DNA of 64,000 bases from positions 1,485,562-1,549,561 of the forward strand of contig AP031382.1 of NCBI GenBank assembly GCA_040371205.1, read 5' to 3'. The DNA comes from Rhodanobacter sp. (GTDB lineage: Bacteria; Pseudomonadota; Gammaproteobacteria; Xanthomonadales; Rhodanobacteraceae). Position 1 is the stretch's first letter. Each line of letters begins with the position of its first letter. This document shows positions 49,118 to 58,875 of the stretch, piece by piece. The position numbers and the translations under genes were made by a program. The notes beneath the pieces were generated by a model. It ran no database searches. It had not been told where the DNA came from and saw only the letters and a program-made list of their open reading frames with translations.

Positions 49118-50302
49118 ATGGCTCATCTCCCCCAGACCCGCATACCCGCCACTTATATGCGCGGCGGCACCAGCAAGGGCGTGTTTTTCCGCCTTGAGGA
49201 TCTGCCCGAAGCCGCGCAGGTGCCGGGCGCCGCGCGCGATGCGTTGCTGCAGCGGGTGATCGGCAGTCCCGACCCCTACGGCAAGCAGATCGACGGCATG
49301 GGCGGGGCGACCTCCAGCACCAGCAAGACGGTGATCGTGTCCCGAAGCACGCGGTCAGAGCATGACGTGGACTACCTGTTTGGCCAGGTGGCGATCGACA
49401 AGGCCTTCGTCGACTGGAGCGGCAACTGCGGCAACCTGTCGGCGGCGGTCGGCCCGTTCGCCATCGCGGCCGGCCTGGTCGATCCCGCCCGCGTGCCGCG
49501 CGACGGCATCGCCACCGTGCGCATCTGGCAGGCCAACATCGGCAAGACCATCGTCGCCCACGTGCCGATGACCGGCGGCGCGGTACAGGAGACCGGCGAT
49601 TTCGAACTCGACGGCGTGACTTTCCCGGCCGCCGAGGTGCAACTGGAGTTCCTGGACCCGGCTGCCGAGGAGGAGGGCGCAGGCGGGGCCATGTTCCCCA
49701 CCGGCCACCTGGTCGACGACCTGGAGGTGCCGGGTGTCGGCATGCTGAAGGCCACCCTGATCAATGCCGGCATTCCGACGATCTTCGTCGAGGCTGCGGC
49801 GATCGGCTATACCGGCACCGAGCTGCAGGACGCCATCAACAGCGACGACAAGGCGCTGGCGATGTTCGAGACCATCCGCGCGCACGGTGCGTTGCGCATG
49901 GGGCTGATCCCGTCGCTCGAGCAGATCGCCACGCGCCAGCACACGCCCAAGGTGGCCTTCGTCGCGCCGCCCGCCGATTACGTCGCCTCCAGCGGCAAGC
50001 CGGTGAAAGCCGGCGACATCGACCTGCTGGTGCGTGCGATGTCGATGGGCAAGCTGCACCACGCCATGATGGGTACAGCGGCGGTGGCGATCGGCACCGC
50101 CGCGGCCATTCCCGGCACCTTGGTGAACCTGGCCGCCGGTGGAGGCGAGCGCCAGGCGGTGCGTTTCGGCCATCCTTCCGGCACCTTGCGGGTAGGGGCC
50201 GAGGCGGTGCGGGTCGACGGTACGTGGGCCGTGACCAAGGCGATCATGAGCCGCAGCGCACGCGTGCTGATGGAAGGCTGGGTACGAGTGCCCGTGGATT
50301 AA
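49118..50302 (+). CDS. prpF: 2-methylaconitate cis-trans isomerase
   Basis: A 394-residue PrpF protein with the diaminopimelate-epimerase fold. YMRGGTSKGVFF near the start and GGATSSTSKTVIV are hallmarks; Cys in GNCGNLSAA and the Lys of the N-terminal motif are the usual active-site residues. It isomerises the AcnD product so that aconitase can hydrate it. The ATG at 49118 starts the family region; an upstream ATG at 49058 would add 20 unlikely residues. Confidence 0.94.
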   Translation: MAHLPQTRIPATYMRGGTSKGVFFRLEDLPEAAQVPGAARDALLQRVIGSPDPYGKQIDGMGGATSSTSKTVIVSRSTRSEHDVDYLFGQVAIDKAFVDWSGNCGNLSAAVGPFAIAAGLVDPARVPRDGIATVRIWQANIGKTIVAHVPMTGGAVQETGDFELDGVTFPAAEVQLEFLDPAAEEEGAGGAMFPTGHLVDDLEVPGVGMLKATLINAGIPTIFVEAAAIGYTGTELQDAINSDDKALAMFETIRAHGALRMGLIPSLEQIATRQHTPKVAFVAPPADYVASSGKPVKAGDIDLLVRAMSMGKLHHAMMGTAAVAIGTAAAIPGTLVNLAAGGGERQAVRFGHPSGTLRVGAEAVRVDGTWAVTKAIMSRSARVLMEGWVRVPVD

Positions 50303-50564
50303 ACCCGCAGGGCACGGCGCTGCGAGCTTCCGGCATGAAGCGATCACGCGATTGAAGTACTGGGTCCGTCCACGCCTTGAACACGCGATCAAGGCCATTT
50401 CCATCGAAGCTTTCGCTACCCGAGAAGTCGTTCAGCCAAGGTGCGCGTTGCGATGTGATTTGCGTGTTAGAATTGCGTAAAGCGAAATGGGTCGGTTTGT
50501 TTCGTGAAAATCACCGCGCCTGGAAACGGGTGCGCTTGTTTCAATACTCAAAGGGAGAGACCTG

Positions 50565-51629
50565 ATGAAGCACAAGGGCCTTTATTTCATGGTTGCCCTG
50601 GCGTTGGCCGGTGTTGGAGCGGTCCACGCGCAGGACGGCACGGCGAGCACGGGCAGCAGCGACAGCACCGCGGCGCCGGCATGGCCGAACGGCTTCGATG
50701 ACCGTTGGTACATCGCACCGACGATCGGTGGCTACTACAACGACACCGACCGCAACACGAACAGCCGCCAGTTCTACTACGGCCTGGGCGTCGGCAAGTT
50801 CTTCGCGCCGAACCTGTCGCTGGACCTGTTCGCCGACCGCACCAAGCGGAAGACCGACGCGGGCGGCAAGTGGACGAACAACACGGTGGGCGTGGCTGCG
50901 CGTTACTACTTCGGCAGCGAAGGCTGGCGTCCGTACCTGTTGGGCGGCGTGATGGGCAGCGACCACAAGAACGCGATGGACAGCGGCTGGAATCCGGCGG
51001 CTGAGGTGGGTCTGGGCGTGTCCAAGGCGATCGCCGAGAGCTCCGACATCCGCGTGGAAGGCGGTTACCGTTACGACTGGGACGACAAGAGCCAGCCGAA
51101 CCATAGCGGCTACGGCGATTGGTTCCTGGGCTTCAGCATCGTGTCGCGCTTTGGTGCGGTCCCGGCGGCTCCGGCCCCGGTGGCGGCTCCGGCCCCGGCT
51201 CCGGCTCCGGCCCCGGTGGAAGAAGCCCCGGCTCCGAAGAAGGTGGTGATCGACCTGCGCGGCGTGAACTTCAAGTTCGACTTCCCGAAGAAGGGCCAGG
51301 TGCACGCGTCGGAAATCGGCAAGGCGCTGGCGGTGCCGACGTCGGATTCGATCGCGATCCTGGACCAGGCGGTGGACACGCTGAAGCGTTACCCGGACGT
51401 GCACGTGATGGTGGCGGGTTACACCGACAGCAAGGGCACGGAGGCGTACAACCAGGCGTTGTCGGAGCGTCGTGCGCAGATCGTGTACGACTACCTGACC
51501 AGCCACGGCATCGACGCGAGCCGTCTGGAAGGTCCGGTGGGCCACGGCGACAACGACCCGATCGGCGACAACAGCACCGACGCGGGCCGCGCGCAGAACC
51601 GTCGCGTGGAACTGCAGGTCCAGCAGTAA
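50565..51629 (+). CDS. OmpA/OprF-family outer-membrane protein, copy 1
   Basis: A 354-residue outer-membrane protein. A Sec signal ends AVHAQ (about residue 22). An eight-strand OmpA/OprF-like barrel covers roughly residues 40-195, then a Pro/Ala linker (repeated APAPA units, about 200-225). The C-terminal OmpA domain binds peptidoglycan (TDSKGTEAYNQALSERRAQ). Protein sequence is identical to the next gene. The upstream region has its own -10 candidate (TAGAAT at 50468-50473) and differs completely from that of copy 2. Confidence 0.94.
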   Translation: MKHKGLYFMVALALAGVGAVHAQDGTASTGSSDSTAAPAWPNGFDDRWYIAPTIGGYYNDTDRNTNSRQFYYGLGVGKFFAPNLSLDLFADRTKRKTDAGGKWTNNTVGVAARYYFGSEGWRPYLLGGVMGSDHKNAMDSGWNPAAEVGLGVSKAIAESSDIRVEGGYRYDWDDKSQPNHSGYGDWFLGFSIVSRFGAVPAAPAPVAAPAPAPAPAPVEEAPAPKKVVIDLRGVNFKFDFPKKGQVHASEIGKALAVPTSDSIAILDQAVDTLKRYPDVHVMVAGYTDSKGTEAYNQALSERRAQIVYDYLTSHGIDASRLEGPVGHGDNDPIGDNSTDAGRAQNRRVELQVQQ

Positions 51630-51653
51630 GCGGACTGATCGCAGTGTCAGGAG

Positions 51654-51678
51654 AAGCCCGGCATTTGCCGGGCTTTTT
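51654..51678 (+). terminator. Intrinsic terminator after OmpA copy 1
   Basis: A perfect 9-bp stem AAGCCCGGC/GCCGGGCTT with loop ATTT and five T residues following the GC core. It lies 24 bp past the stop. Confidence 0.9.
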
Positions 51679-51927
51679 CTTTGCGGAACGCGAATCCGGT
51701 TGGATCGGTCGGCCAAGCCTGAACGATAGTGTACCGGCCAGTGCAAAAGTTGTTCCGTAGCCGGTGCGATGGCTTTAACGATTTTGCTACACTCGTTCCC
51801 GCTTGCAGAGCACAAGCGCCAAGCCGCAGGCGTTATTAAGCTGTCGACAGAAAAGCAGCACACGCAGCCCCTTCCCCGATTGGCGCGTAGTGAACGCGAA
51901 GATCAAATTTTGACGAGGAGAGACCTG

Positions 51928-52992
51928 ATGAAGCACAAGGGCCTTTATTTCATGGTTGCCCTGGCGTTGGCCGGCGTTGGAGCGGTCCACGCGCAGGACG
52001 GCACGGCGAGCACGGGCAGCAGCGACAGCACAGCGGCGCCGGCATGGCCGAACGGCTTCGATGACCGTTGGTACATCGCACCGACGATCGGTGGCTACTA
52101 CAACGACACCGACCGCAACACGAACAGCCGCCAGTTCTACTACGGCCTGGGCGTCGGCAAGTTCTTCGCGCCGAACCTGTCGCTGGACCTGTTCGCCGAC
52201 CGCACCAAGCGGAAGACCGACGCGGGCGGCAAGTGGACGAACAACACGGTGGGCGTGGCTGCGCGTTACTACTTCGGCAGCGAAGGCTGGCGTCCGTACC
52301 TGTTGGGCGGCGTGATGGGCAGCGACCACAAGAACGCGATGGACAGCGGCTGGAATCCGGCGGCTGAGGTGGGTCTGGGCGTGTCCAAGGCGATCGCCGA
52401 GAGCTCCGACATCCGCGTGGAAGGCGGTTACCGTTACGACTGGGACGACAAGAGCCAGCCGAACCATAGCGGCTACGGCGATTGGTTCCTGGGCTTCAGC
52501 ATCGTGTCGCGCTTTGGTGCGGTCCCGGCGGCTCCGGCCCCGGTGGCGGCTCCGGCCCCGGCTCCGGCTCCGGCCCCGGTGGAAGAAGCCCCGGCTCCGA
52601 AGAAGGTGGTGATCGACCTGCGCGGCGTGAACTTCAAGTTCGACTTCCCGAAGAAGGGCCAGGTGCACGCGTCGGAAATCGGCAAGGCGCTGGCGGTGCC
52701 GACGTCGGATTCGATCGCGATCCTGGACCAGGCGGTGGACACGCTGAAGCGTTACCCGGACGTGCACGTGATGGTGGCGGGTTACACCGACAGCAAGGGC
52801 ACGGAGGCGTACAACCAGGCGTTGTCGGAGCGTCGTGCGCAGATCGTGTACGACTACCTGACCAGCCACGGCATCGACGCGAGCCGTCTGGAAGGTCCGG
52901 TGGGCCACGGCGACAACGACCCGATCGGCGACAACAGCACCGACGCGGGCCGCGCGCAGAACCGTCGCGTGGAACTGCAGGTCCAGCAGTAA
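51928..52992 (+). CDS. OmpA/OprF-family outer-membrane protein, copy 2
   Basis: Same 354-residue protein as copy 1: Sec signal, barrel, Pro/Ala linker and peptidoglycan-binding OmpA domain. The only two DNA differences I see are near the 5' end (GGT to GGC and ACC to ACA) and both are silent. It has a separate upstream region with a -10 candidate (TACACT at 51788-51793). Expression may therefore differ although the products are identical. Confidence 0.94.
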   Translation: MKHKGLYFMVALALAGVGAVHAQDGTASTGSSDSTAAPAWPNGFDDRWYIAPTIGGYYNDTDRNTNSRQFYYGLGVGKFFAPNLSLDLFADRTKRKTDAGGKWTNNTVGVAARYYFGSEGWRPYLLGGVMGSDHKNAMDSGWNPAAEVGLGVSKAIAESSDIRVEGGYRYDWDDKSQPNHSGYGDWFLGFSIVSRFGAVPAAPAPVAAPAPAPAPAPVEEAPAPKKVVIDLRGVNFKFDFPKKGQVHASEIGKALAVPTSDSIAILDQAVDTLKRYPDVHVMVAGYTDSKGTEAYNQALSERRAQIVYDYLTSHGIDASRLEGPVGHGDNDPIGDNSTDAGRAQNRRVELQVQQ

Positions 52993-53016
52993 GCGGACTG
53001 ATCGCAGTGTCAGGAG

Positions 53017-53041
53017 AAGCCCGGCATTTGCCGGGCTTTTT
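53017..53041 (+). terminator. Intrinsic terminator after OmpA copy 2
   Basis: Identical to the terminator of copy 1: 9-bp stem, ATTT loop, T tract. It ends 30 bp before the pseudouridine synthase start. Confidence 0.9.
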
Positions 53042-53071
53042 CTTTGCGCCGATGCCGCATAGGCTTGCCCG

Positions 53072-53821
53072 ATGACCCGTGTACGACAATCCGGATCGCA
53101 AGGCGGCAAGCGCCATGGTGTCGCCCGAGCGCTCAGCAAGCTGGGCGTGTGTTCGCGCAGCCAGGCGGAGGTGGCGGTGCGGGCGGGACGCGTCGCCGTC
53201 GATGGACGCGTGGTGCACGATCCCGAGCATCCAGTGGATGCGGAGCGCCAGAGGATCAGCCTGGACGGTGCGGCCGTGAAGGCGGTGCAGCGCGTCTATC
53301 TGGCGATCAACAAGCCGCGCGGGATCGTGGTCAGCGCCGCCGACGAGCGCGGTCGCGATACCGTCTACGACCTGCTGCGCGATGCCGCGCTTCCGTGGCT
53401 GGGCCCGGTGGGCCGGTTGGACAAGGCCAGCGAAGGCCTGCTGCTGCTCAGCAACGACAGCGTGTGGGCGGCGGGCATCACCGAGCCCGACACGCACCTC
53501 GACAAGACCTATCACGTGCAGGTGGCCGGGCAGCCGGATGCCGAAGCGTTGGCGGCGATGCTGGCCGGCGTCCGCGACGGTGCGGATTGGCTCAAGGCGC
53601 GCAAGGTCATGCCGTTGCGCGCAGGCGAGAAGAACGCCTGGCTCGAAGTGGTGCTGGACGAAGGCCGCAACCGGCATATCCGCCGCCTGCTGGCGGCGCT
53701 GGGCTTCGAGGTGCTTCGGCTGGTGCGCGTGGCCATCGGGCCGCTGCAGCTCGGCGAGCTGGCCAAGGGGCAGTGGCGCCACCTCGATTTGGCCGAGGTG
53801 GCGCAGCTCAGGCGGCGCTGA
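53072..53821 (+). CDS. RsuA/RluB/RluE-family rRNA pseudouridine synthase
   Basis: A 249-residue enzyme that converts uridine to pseudouridine in rRNA. The N-terminal S4 RNA-binding domain spans about residues 15-60 (RALSKLGVCSRSQAEVAVRAGRV). The catalytic aspartate is D117 in GPVGRLDKASEGLLL, and EGRNRHIRRLLAALG follows near residue 200. The exact position modified (RsuA, RluB, RluE or RluF type) cannot be told. It converges with kbl with six bases between them. Confidence 0.9.
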   Translation: MTRVRQSGSQGGKRHGVARALSKLGVCSRSQAEVAVRAGRVAVDGRVVHDPEHPVDAERQRISLDGAAVKAVQRVYLAINKPRGIVVSAADERGRDTVYDLLRDAALPWLGPVGRLDKASEGLLLLSNDSVWAAGITEPDTHLDKTYHVQVAGQPDAEALAAMLAGVRDGADWLKARKVMPLRAGEKNAWLEVVLDEGRNRHIRRLLAALGFEVLRLVRVAIGPLQLGELAKGQWRHLDLAEVAQLRRR

Positions 53822-53827
53822 CGGGCC

Positions 53828-55021
53828 TCAGATCACGCCCAGTTGCTTGCCCACCTTGGTGAACGCCGCGATGGCCCTGTCCAGGTGTTCCCGGGTATGC
53901 GCCGCGCTCATCTGCGTGCGGATGCGCGCCTGGCCCTGCGGCACCACCGGGTAGAAAAAGCCGGTGACGTAGATGCCTTCGTCGAGCAGCGCGGCGGCCA
54001 TCGCCTGCGCCTTGGGCGCGTCGTAGATCATCACCGGCACGATGGGGTGCACGCCAGGCTTGATGTCGAAGCCGGCGGCGGTCATCTGTTCACGGAAATA
54101 GGCCGTGTTCTCCTGCACGCGGGTGCGCAGCTCGCCGGCGCTCTCCAGCATGTCGAACACCTTGATCGCCGCGGCCACCACGTGCGGCGGCAGCGAGTTG
54201 GAGAACAGGTAGGGGCGCGAACGCTGGCGCAGCATCTCGACGATTTCCGCGCGGCCGGTGGTGAAGCCGCCCAGCGCGCCGCCGAGCGCCTTGCCCAGCG
54301 TGCCGGTGAAGATGTCGATCTTGTCCATCACGCCGTTGACTTCGGCCGAGCCGCGGCCGGTCTCGCCGAGGAAGCCGGTGCAGTGGCATTCGTCGATGTG
54401 CACCAGCGCACCGTACTTCGCGGCCAGTGCGGTGATCTGGTCCAGCTTGGCAATGAAGCCGTCCATCGAAAACGCACCGTCGGTGCTGATGAGCTTGGTG
54501 CGCGCGCCGGCCGCGTCGGCGGCCTGCAGCTGCTTTTCCAGGTCGGCCATGTCGCTGTTGGCGTAGCGGTAGCGCTTGGCCTTGCACAGGCGGATGCCGT
54601 CAATGATCGAGGCGTGGTTGAGCGCGTCGGAGATCACCGCGTCTTCTTCGCCCAGCAGCGGCTCGAACAGGCCGCCGTTGGCGTCGAAACAGGCAGCGTA
54701 GAGGATGGTGTCCTCGGTGCCGAAGAAACCGGCGATCTGCTTTTCGAGCTGCTTGTGCAGGTCCTGCGTGCCGCAGATGAAGCGCACCGAGGCCATGCCG
54801 AAACCGTGCGTATCCAGCGCGTCCTTCGCCGCCTGGATCACCTCGGGATGGTCGGCCAGGCCGAGGTAGTTGTTGGCGCAGAAGTTCAGCACCTTGCGGC
54901 CGCCTTGCAGCTCGATTTCGGCCGATTGCGGCGAGACGATCACGCGCTCGGCCTTGAACAGGCCCTGTTCGCAGATGGAGTTCAGTTCGCTGGCGTAGCG
55001 CGCCTGGCCGGGGTAGCTCAT
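53828..55021 (-). CDS. kbl: Glycine C-acetyltransferase (2-amino-3-ketobutyrate CoA ligase)
   Basis: A 397-residue alpha-oxoamine synthase. It cleaves 2-amino-3-ketobutyrate with CoA to glycine and acetyl-CoA, after Tdh oxidises threonine. The PLP lysine is K244 in GTLGKALGG, the same number as in E. coli Kbl. [12 protein letters not shown] and [10 protein letters not shown] are cofactor/substrate loops. It lies downstream of tdh on the same strand but a 3.6-kb DUF748 gene separates them. Confidence 0.96.
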   Translation of the reverse strand: MSYPGQARYASELNSICEQGLFKAERVIVSPQSAEIELQGGRKVLNFCANNYLGLADHPEVIQAAKDALDTHGFGMASVRFICGTQDLHKQLEKQIAGFFGTEDTILYAACFDANGGLFEPLLGEEDAVISDALNHASIIDGIRLCKAKRYRYANSDMADLEKQLQAADAAGARTKLISTDGAFSMDGFIAKLDQITALAAKYGALVHIDECHCTGFLGETGRGSAEVNGVMDKIDIFTGTLGKALGGALGGFTTGRAEIVEMLRQRSRPYLFSNSLPPHVVAAAIKVFDMLESAGELRTRVQENTAYFREQMTAAGFDIKPGVHPIVPVMIYDAPKAQAMAAALLDEGIYVTGFFYPVVPQGQARIRTQMSAAHTREHLDRAIAAFTKVGKQLGVI

Positions 55022-55129
55022 GGGGCAATTCCACTCGTGGGAAAGCGCCCATTGTCGGTCTTTTTTCGGCCACCATCCACGGCAGCCCGCGACGGAGCCC
55101 GTCGCCGCCGCGAATGACGAAGGCATCCG

Positions 55130-58100
55130 CTACTGGCGCAGGCTGAAATCGACGCGCGTGGTCTTGCCCGCATCGTCGATACCCTTGGCGTCGACCTTGG
55201 GCGCCAGCACGAACACGCGGCTGGCGTCGAGCTTGCCGCGCAGCGCGGCACGCACCGCATCGGCACGGCGCTCGGCCAGATGGCGCAGCGCATCCGCATC
55301 GACCGGCATGTGGCTCTCCAGCAACTTGCGCATCACGTCCGGCGGCTGCGACTTGGTGAGGCCGATGGCATCGCGCGGCTTGGGGAACTTGGCGTGCTTG
55401 TAGGCCTTCTTCAGGTATTTGTCGTACTGGCCGGCACTGAGCTTCGAGAGGTCGACGCCTTCGCCGGCTTCCTGCTGCACCAGGTCGTCCACCATCACCT
55501 TGCGCAGCCCGCTTTCGTCGAATGCCGGATCGACGCGGCCGGTGATGTCCAGCTTCAGCGAGGTCTTCTGCTGCAGGATCTTCGCGATCTGCGCGAGCTT
55601 GTCCTGCGCCTTCGCATCGAGCACGGCGGAGCCGGGGACGAATTCCACGTAGCCCAGGTCCTGGTGCTTGCCGCCGCCCATGGCCGATGCGATCAGCCGG
55701 AACGGCGAGGTCACGGCACGGCCGATCAGGTTCACGAAGGCGTGCCAGATCAAACCACCCACGCTGAACTGCGGGTCGTCCAGCGAGCCGGACACCGGCA
55801 CGTCCACGTCGATGTTGCCGTTGGCGTCCTTCAGCAGCGCCACCGCCAGCTTCACCGGCAAATGGCTGATGCCGGGGCCCTGGATCGCGTCGCCAAAGCT
55901 GAGCTGGGTGATGAAGATGCGGTTGTCGGCGTTGAGCCTGCCGTTGTCGAGCCGGTAGTGCACGTCCATCGTCAGCCGGCCCCGGGTGATCGGGTAGCCG
56001 GTGTACTTGCCGGCGTAGGGCGAAAGGTGGGTGAGTTCCACGCCGTCGGCCTTGCCCTTCACATCGAGGGAGGCCGACGGTGCGAGCGGGTTGATCGTGC
56101 CGGTGATGTCCACCGGCGCGTTGTCGTCGAGCTGGCCCTGCAGGTCGAGTTCGGCGGGCGGGCCGCCGGTCGTGCCGAAGGCGCCCACCTTGCCGGTCAG
56201 CTGGGTGATGTTGGCCGTGTAGTTCGGCTTGATGAAGTCGTCGGTGTAGTTGAGGTGGCCGCTTGCCAGCGTGATGCCGCCGATCCGGATGTCGGCGGAC
56301 GGCGGCGCGGAGAGGGCGGAGGCCGCCGCTGCGCTGGCGGCGGCAGCGTGCGGCTGCGGCGTGCGCGGCGCCTGCCGTGCCTGGGTCACCGAGACGGGCG
56401 CGGCCGCCGGATTGGCCACGACATCCTGCACGTTGATGCGGCCGTTCGCGTTGACGATGACGCGCGCGTAGAAGTCGTCCAGCGCAAGGCCGGCCACCGA
56501 TACATGCGGTACGTCTTCGCCGAGGCGCACGTCCAATCCGCCGGCATCCAGCGAGTTCCAGCTCAGGAAGTCCGCGCCGGTGAGCTTGTCCTGTACGCGC
56601 ACGTTGCCGAGGGTGACGTGTCCGCGCCAGTCCAGCAAAGCCTGCGGGCGATGGTCGCGATAGCGCAGGCGGCCATCCGCGCTGAGCAGCGCGCTTGAGA
56701 GCGTTACATTGAGCGGAACGTCGACCAGCGATTGCAGCGGGGCGATGTCGAGGCGGGTGGTGCGCACGCGCAGCTCGGCATCCAACGGCTGCGGGCGCAG
56801 CGTGCCGTCGACGTGCAGGCTGCCGCGGCCGACGCTGCCGTCGAGCGCCAGTTTCAGCGTCTTGCGCATGTCGCTGGAAAGGCCGTCGATGCCGGTGCGG
56901 ATCAGCTTGAATTCGATGCGGCTGCGCCGGCCGGCGATGCGGGGATCGGTGAGTGCCAACACGCCGTCCGCGCCGACGTGGGCGACGCTCCAGCGCCAGT
57001 TCGGCGAAGGCGGCGGCGAATAATGGTGCAGGCCGTGCGCCGGCTCGGGCTTCATCAAGTCGGCAAGGTCGATGCTGCCGTTCTTGAGGCGGCGTGCCTC
57101 GACACGCAGGCCGTGCACGGTCACCTGCTTGAGCTGCGCGGTACGGCTTGCGAGATCGAAATGCGCGATGCCGGCCTCCAGCGACTGCCAGGCGAGCGGC
57201 GTGCGCTTGTGTTGCTGCAGGACCAGGCCGTCGATGCGTGCGTTGGCCGATTGCAGCGTGAGGTTGAAAGCCTTGCCCCAATCCATCTGCGATTGACCGG
57301 CAAGACTCAGCGTGCCCTTGCCCGGCTCCGCGTCGAGCATCGGCGGAGCCAGCGCCAGCAATCGCGCCAGGCCGACGCCCTTGACGTCCAGCTTGCCGGC
57401 GTAGCGGCTGCGCGTCAGGTCGAGCTTGCCGTTCATCGCGAGGCTGCCGCCATTAAGTGTGGTGGCGATGTTCAGCGCGGCTGGCGGTGCGGCGATCGTG
57501 GACAGCCCATGCACCGCGCCATGGATGTTTTCCAGCGCCAGCGTGGCGCCATTGGCCACGGTGTATTCGAAACGGCTGTCCTGCACGGCCAGCATGGCGA
57601 TGCTTACGTCGGTGGGCGTGGCCGGCTTGGCCGAAGCGCCGGCATCCTTGGAGTCGCCGCCGCTCAACGCGTCGAAATTGGCATGGCCGCCCGGTGTCGC
57701 GATGTAGTGCAGGGCCAGTCCGTCGAGTTGCACGGCGCCCAGCCGGTAACGCGAGAGCAGCGGCTCCACATCATCCAGCGCGGCGCTGGCGTGCTTCATT
57801 TCCAGCAGCGGTATTCCACCGGAGGTGGCGAGCTTGACGCCGTCCAACTGCAACTGGCCGCCGAGCCGCACCTGCGCGCCGGACTTCGCCTGCACGAACT
57901 GCAGGTCGAGTTCGCCGGACAACTGCCCATCGGCGACCGCCACGGGCAGCCTGGCCGGCACATAGCCGAGGTAGCGCGGCAGGTCGAGGTGATCCAGCGT
58001 GAAATGGACGTCCGACTCGCGGCTGTCCGCGAACGGCTTGGTCTGGCCGGCGATGCGCAGCGGGCTGCCGTCCACGTCCATCGCCAGCAGCGGTTGCACG

Positions 58101-58729
58101 AACACGTCGGTGTCGCGGGGCAGGTTGGCGATGAACGGGATGCCGAGTTGCAGGTGGTCGATACGGTGGCTGGTCTGCGTCACGGCGTCATCGAATGCGA
58201 TGTCGCCGTCGGTCACGCGGATATTGGATAGCGCGAAACGCGCGGGCCGGCTGCCAGGCTTCGCCGGACCGCCCGAGAATTTGGCGATCAGGTCGGAAAA
58301 GTTGAACTGCTGCGGTGCGGTGCGCACGATGTGCAGCTGCGGGTGCTGCAGCGAGAGTTCGTCGAGAACCGGCGCCATGCGGAACAGCGAAGTCCACGAG
58401 GCGTTGATCACCGCGCGGTCGATGTCCACGAACGGCGAATGGCCGTCGCGGCCGGCGATGTGCAGCTTGTCCAGCTCCAGCCGCAGGGTGAACGGATCGA
58501 GGTGCACGGCCTGCACGCTTACCGGGCGGTCGAGCAGGGCGGCGAGCCGGGTCTGCAACTGGCTCTTGATGACGGGCGGCGCGATGAAGAACCCGAGCAG
58601 GCCGAACACGGCCAGCACGATGCCCGCCATCAACGCGGCCTTGCGCGTGCGCCGCGAGCGGTAAAAGCGCGCCGCATGGATGCGTGCCAACGCCAGGCGT
58701 GAGGCGGCCGATGGGCGAGGATCGTTCAT
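55130..58729 (-). CDS. Large DUF748 envelope protein
   Basis: A 1199-residue protein with one N-terminal transmembrane helix (about residues 30-50) and a long periplasmic region of AsmA/DUF748-type beta repeats. Ala/Pro-rich low-complexity linker lies around residues 770-800. The C-terminal part (SAVLDAKAQDKLAQIAKIL, then LAERRADAVRAALRG) resembles an OmpA-like domain. DUF748 proteins are thought to act in envelope lipid transport with AsmA-like proteins. The ATG at 58729 is the first that gives a clean anchor. It interrupts the usual tdh-kbl pair. Confidence 0.88.
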   Translation of the reverse strand: MNDPRPSAASRLALARIHAARFYRSRRTRKAALMAGIVLAVFGLLGFFIAPPVIKSQLQTRLAALLDRPVSVQAVHLDPFTLRLELDKLHIAGRDGHSPFVDIDRAVINASWTSLFRMAPVLDELSLQHPQLHIVRTAPQQFNFSDLIAKFSGGPAKPGSRPARFALSNIRVTDGDIAFDDAVTQTSHRIDHLQLGIPFIANLPRDTDVFVQPLLAMDVDGSPLRIAGQTKPFADSRESDVHFTLDHLDLPRYLGYVPARLPVAVADGQLSGELDLQFVQAKSGAQVRLGGQLQLDGVKLATSGGIPLLEMKHASAALDDVEPLLSRYRLGAVQLDGLALHYIATPGGHANFDALSGGDSKDAGASAKPATPTDVSIAMLAVQDSRFEYTVANGATLALENIHGAVHGLSTIAAPPAALNIATTLNGGSLAMNGKLDLTRSRYAGKLDVKGVGLARLLALAPPMLDAEPGKGTLSLAGQSQMDWGKAFNLTLQSANARIDGLVLQQHKRTPLAWQSLEAGIAHFDLASRTAQLKQVTVHGLRVEARRLKNGSIDLADLMKPEPAHGLHHYSPPPSPNWRWSVAHVGADGVLALTDPRIAGRRSRIEFKLIRTGIDGLSSDMRKTLKLALDGSVGRGSLHVDGTLRPQPLDAELRVRTTRLDIAPLQSLVDVPLNVTLSSALLSADGRLRYRDHRPQALLDWRGHVTLGNVRVQDKLTGADFLSWNSLDAGGLDVRLGEDVPHVSVAGLALDDFYARVIVNANGRINVQDVVANPAAAPVSVTQARQAPRTPQPHAAAASAAAASALSAPPSADIRIGGITLASGHLNYTDDFIKPNYTANITQLTGKVGAFGTTGGPPAELDLQGQLDDNAPVDITGTINPLAPSASLDVKGKADGVELTHLSPYAGKYTGYPITRGRLTMDVHYRLDNGRLNADNRIFITQLSFGDAIQGPGISHLPVKLAVALLKDANGNIDVDVPVSGSLDDPQFSVGGLIWHAFVNLIGRAVTSPFRLIASAMGGGKHQDLGYVEFVPGSAVLDAKAQDKLAQIAKILQQKTSLKLDITGRVDPAFDESGLRKVMVDDLVQQEAGEGVDLSKLSAGQYDKYLKKAYKHAKFPKPRDAIGLTKSQPPDVMRKLLESHMPVDADALRHLAERRADAVRAALRGKLDASRVFVLAPKVDAKGIDDAGKTTRVDFSLRQ

Positions 58730-58875
58730 GCAGGCGGTATCCCGATGGCGTCGTGGGCCGGCCATGATGGCCGGATGCCTCCCTTGGCCGGCGGCCACGC
58801 CGACCGGGGAAGTTTACGCAGATGCCGCCTTGAAATGTCGCGATGGCGAAGACGCTTCGCCATCGCGGCAAGCCG

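Larger units (their letters stand above)
50554..51685 (+). repeat. Direct repeat, copy 1 (OmpA gene, ribosome site and terminator)
   Basis: A 1132-bp unit that recurs at 51917-53048. It begins at the ribosome-binding site and ends just after the terminator, so each copy is a complete gene without promoter. I find only two base differences by eye. Confidence 0.9.
51917..53048 (+). repeat. Direct repeat, copy 2
   Basis: Second copy of the 1132-bp unit, offset by 1363 bp. The 231 bp between the copies is unrelated to the DNA upstream of copy 1. Confidence 0.9.

Noticed and set aside
46430-49126. An 898-codon open frame on the minus strand opposite acnD
   Set aside because: Composition is typical of an antisense shadow, and AcnD on the plus strand is complete with all cluster cysteines.
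51170-51230. Tandem CCGGCT/CCGGCC repeats as a phase-variable tract
   Set aside because: They encode the Pro/Ala linker of the OmpA-family protein, are imperfect, and both gene copies have the same length, so slippage is not indicated.
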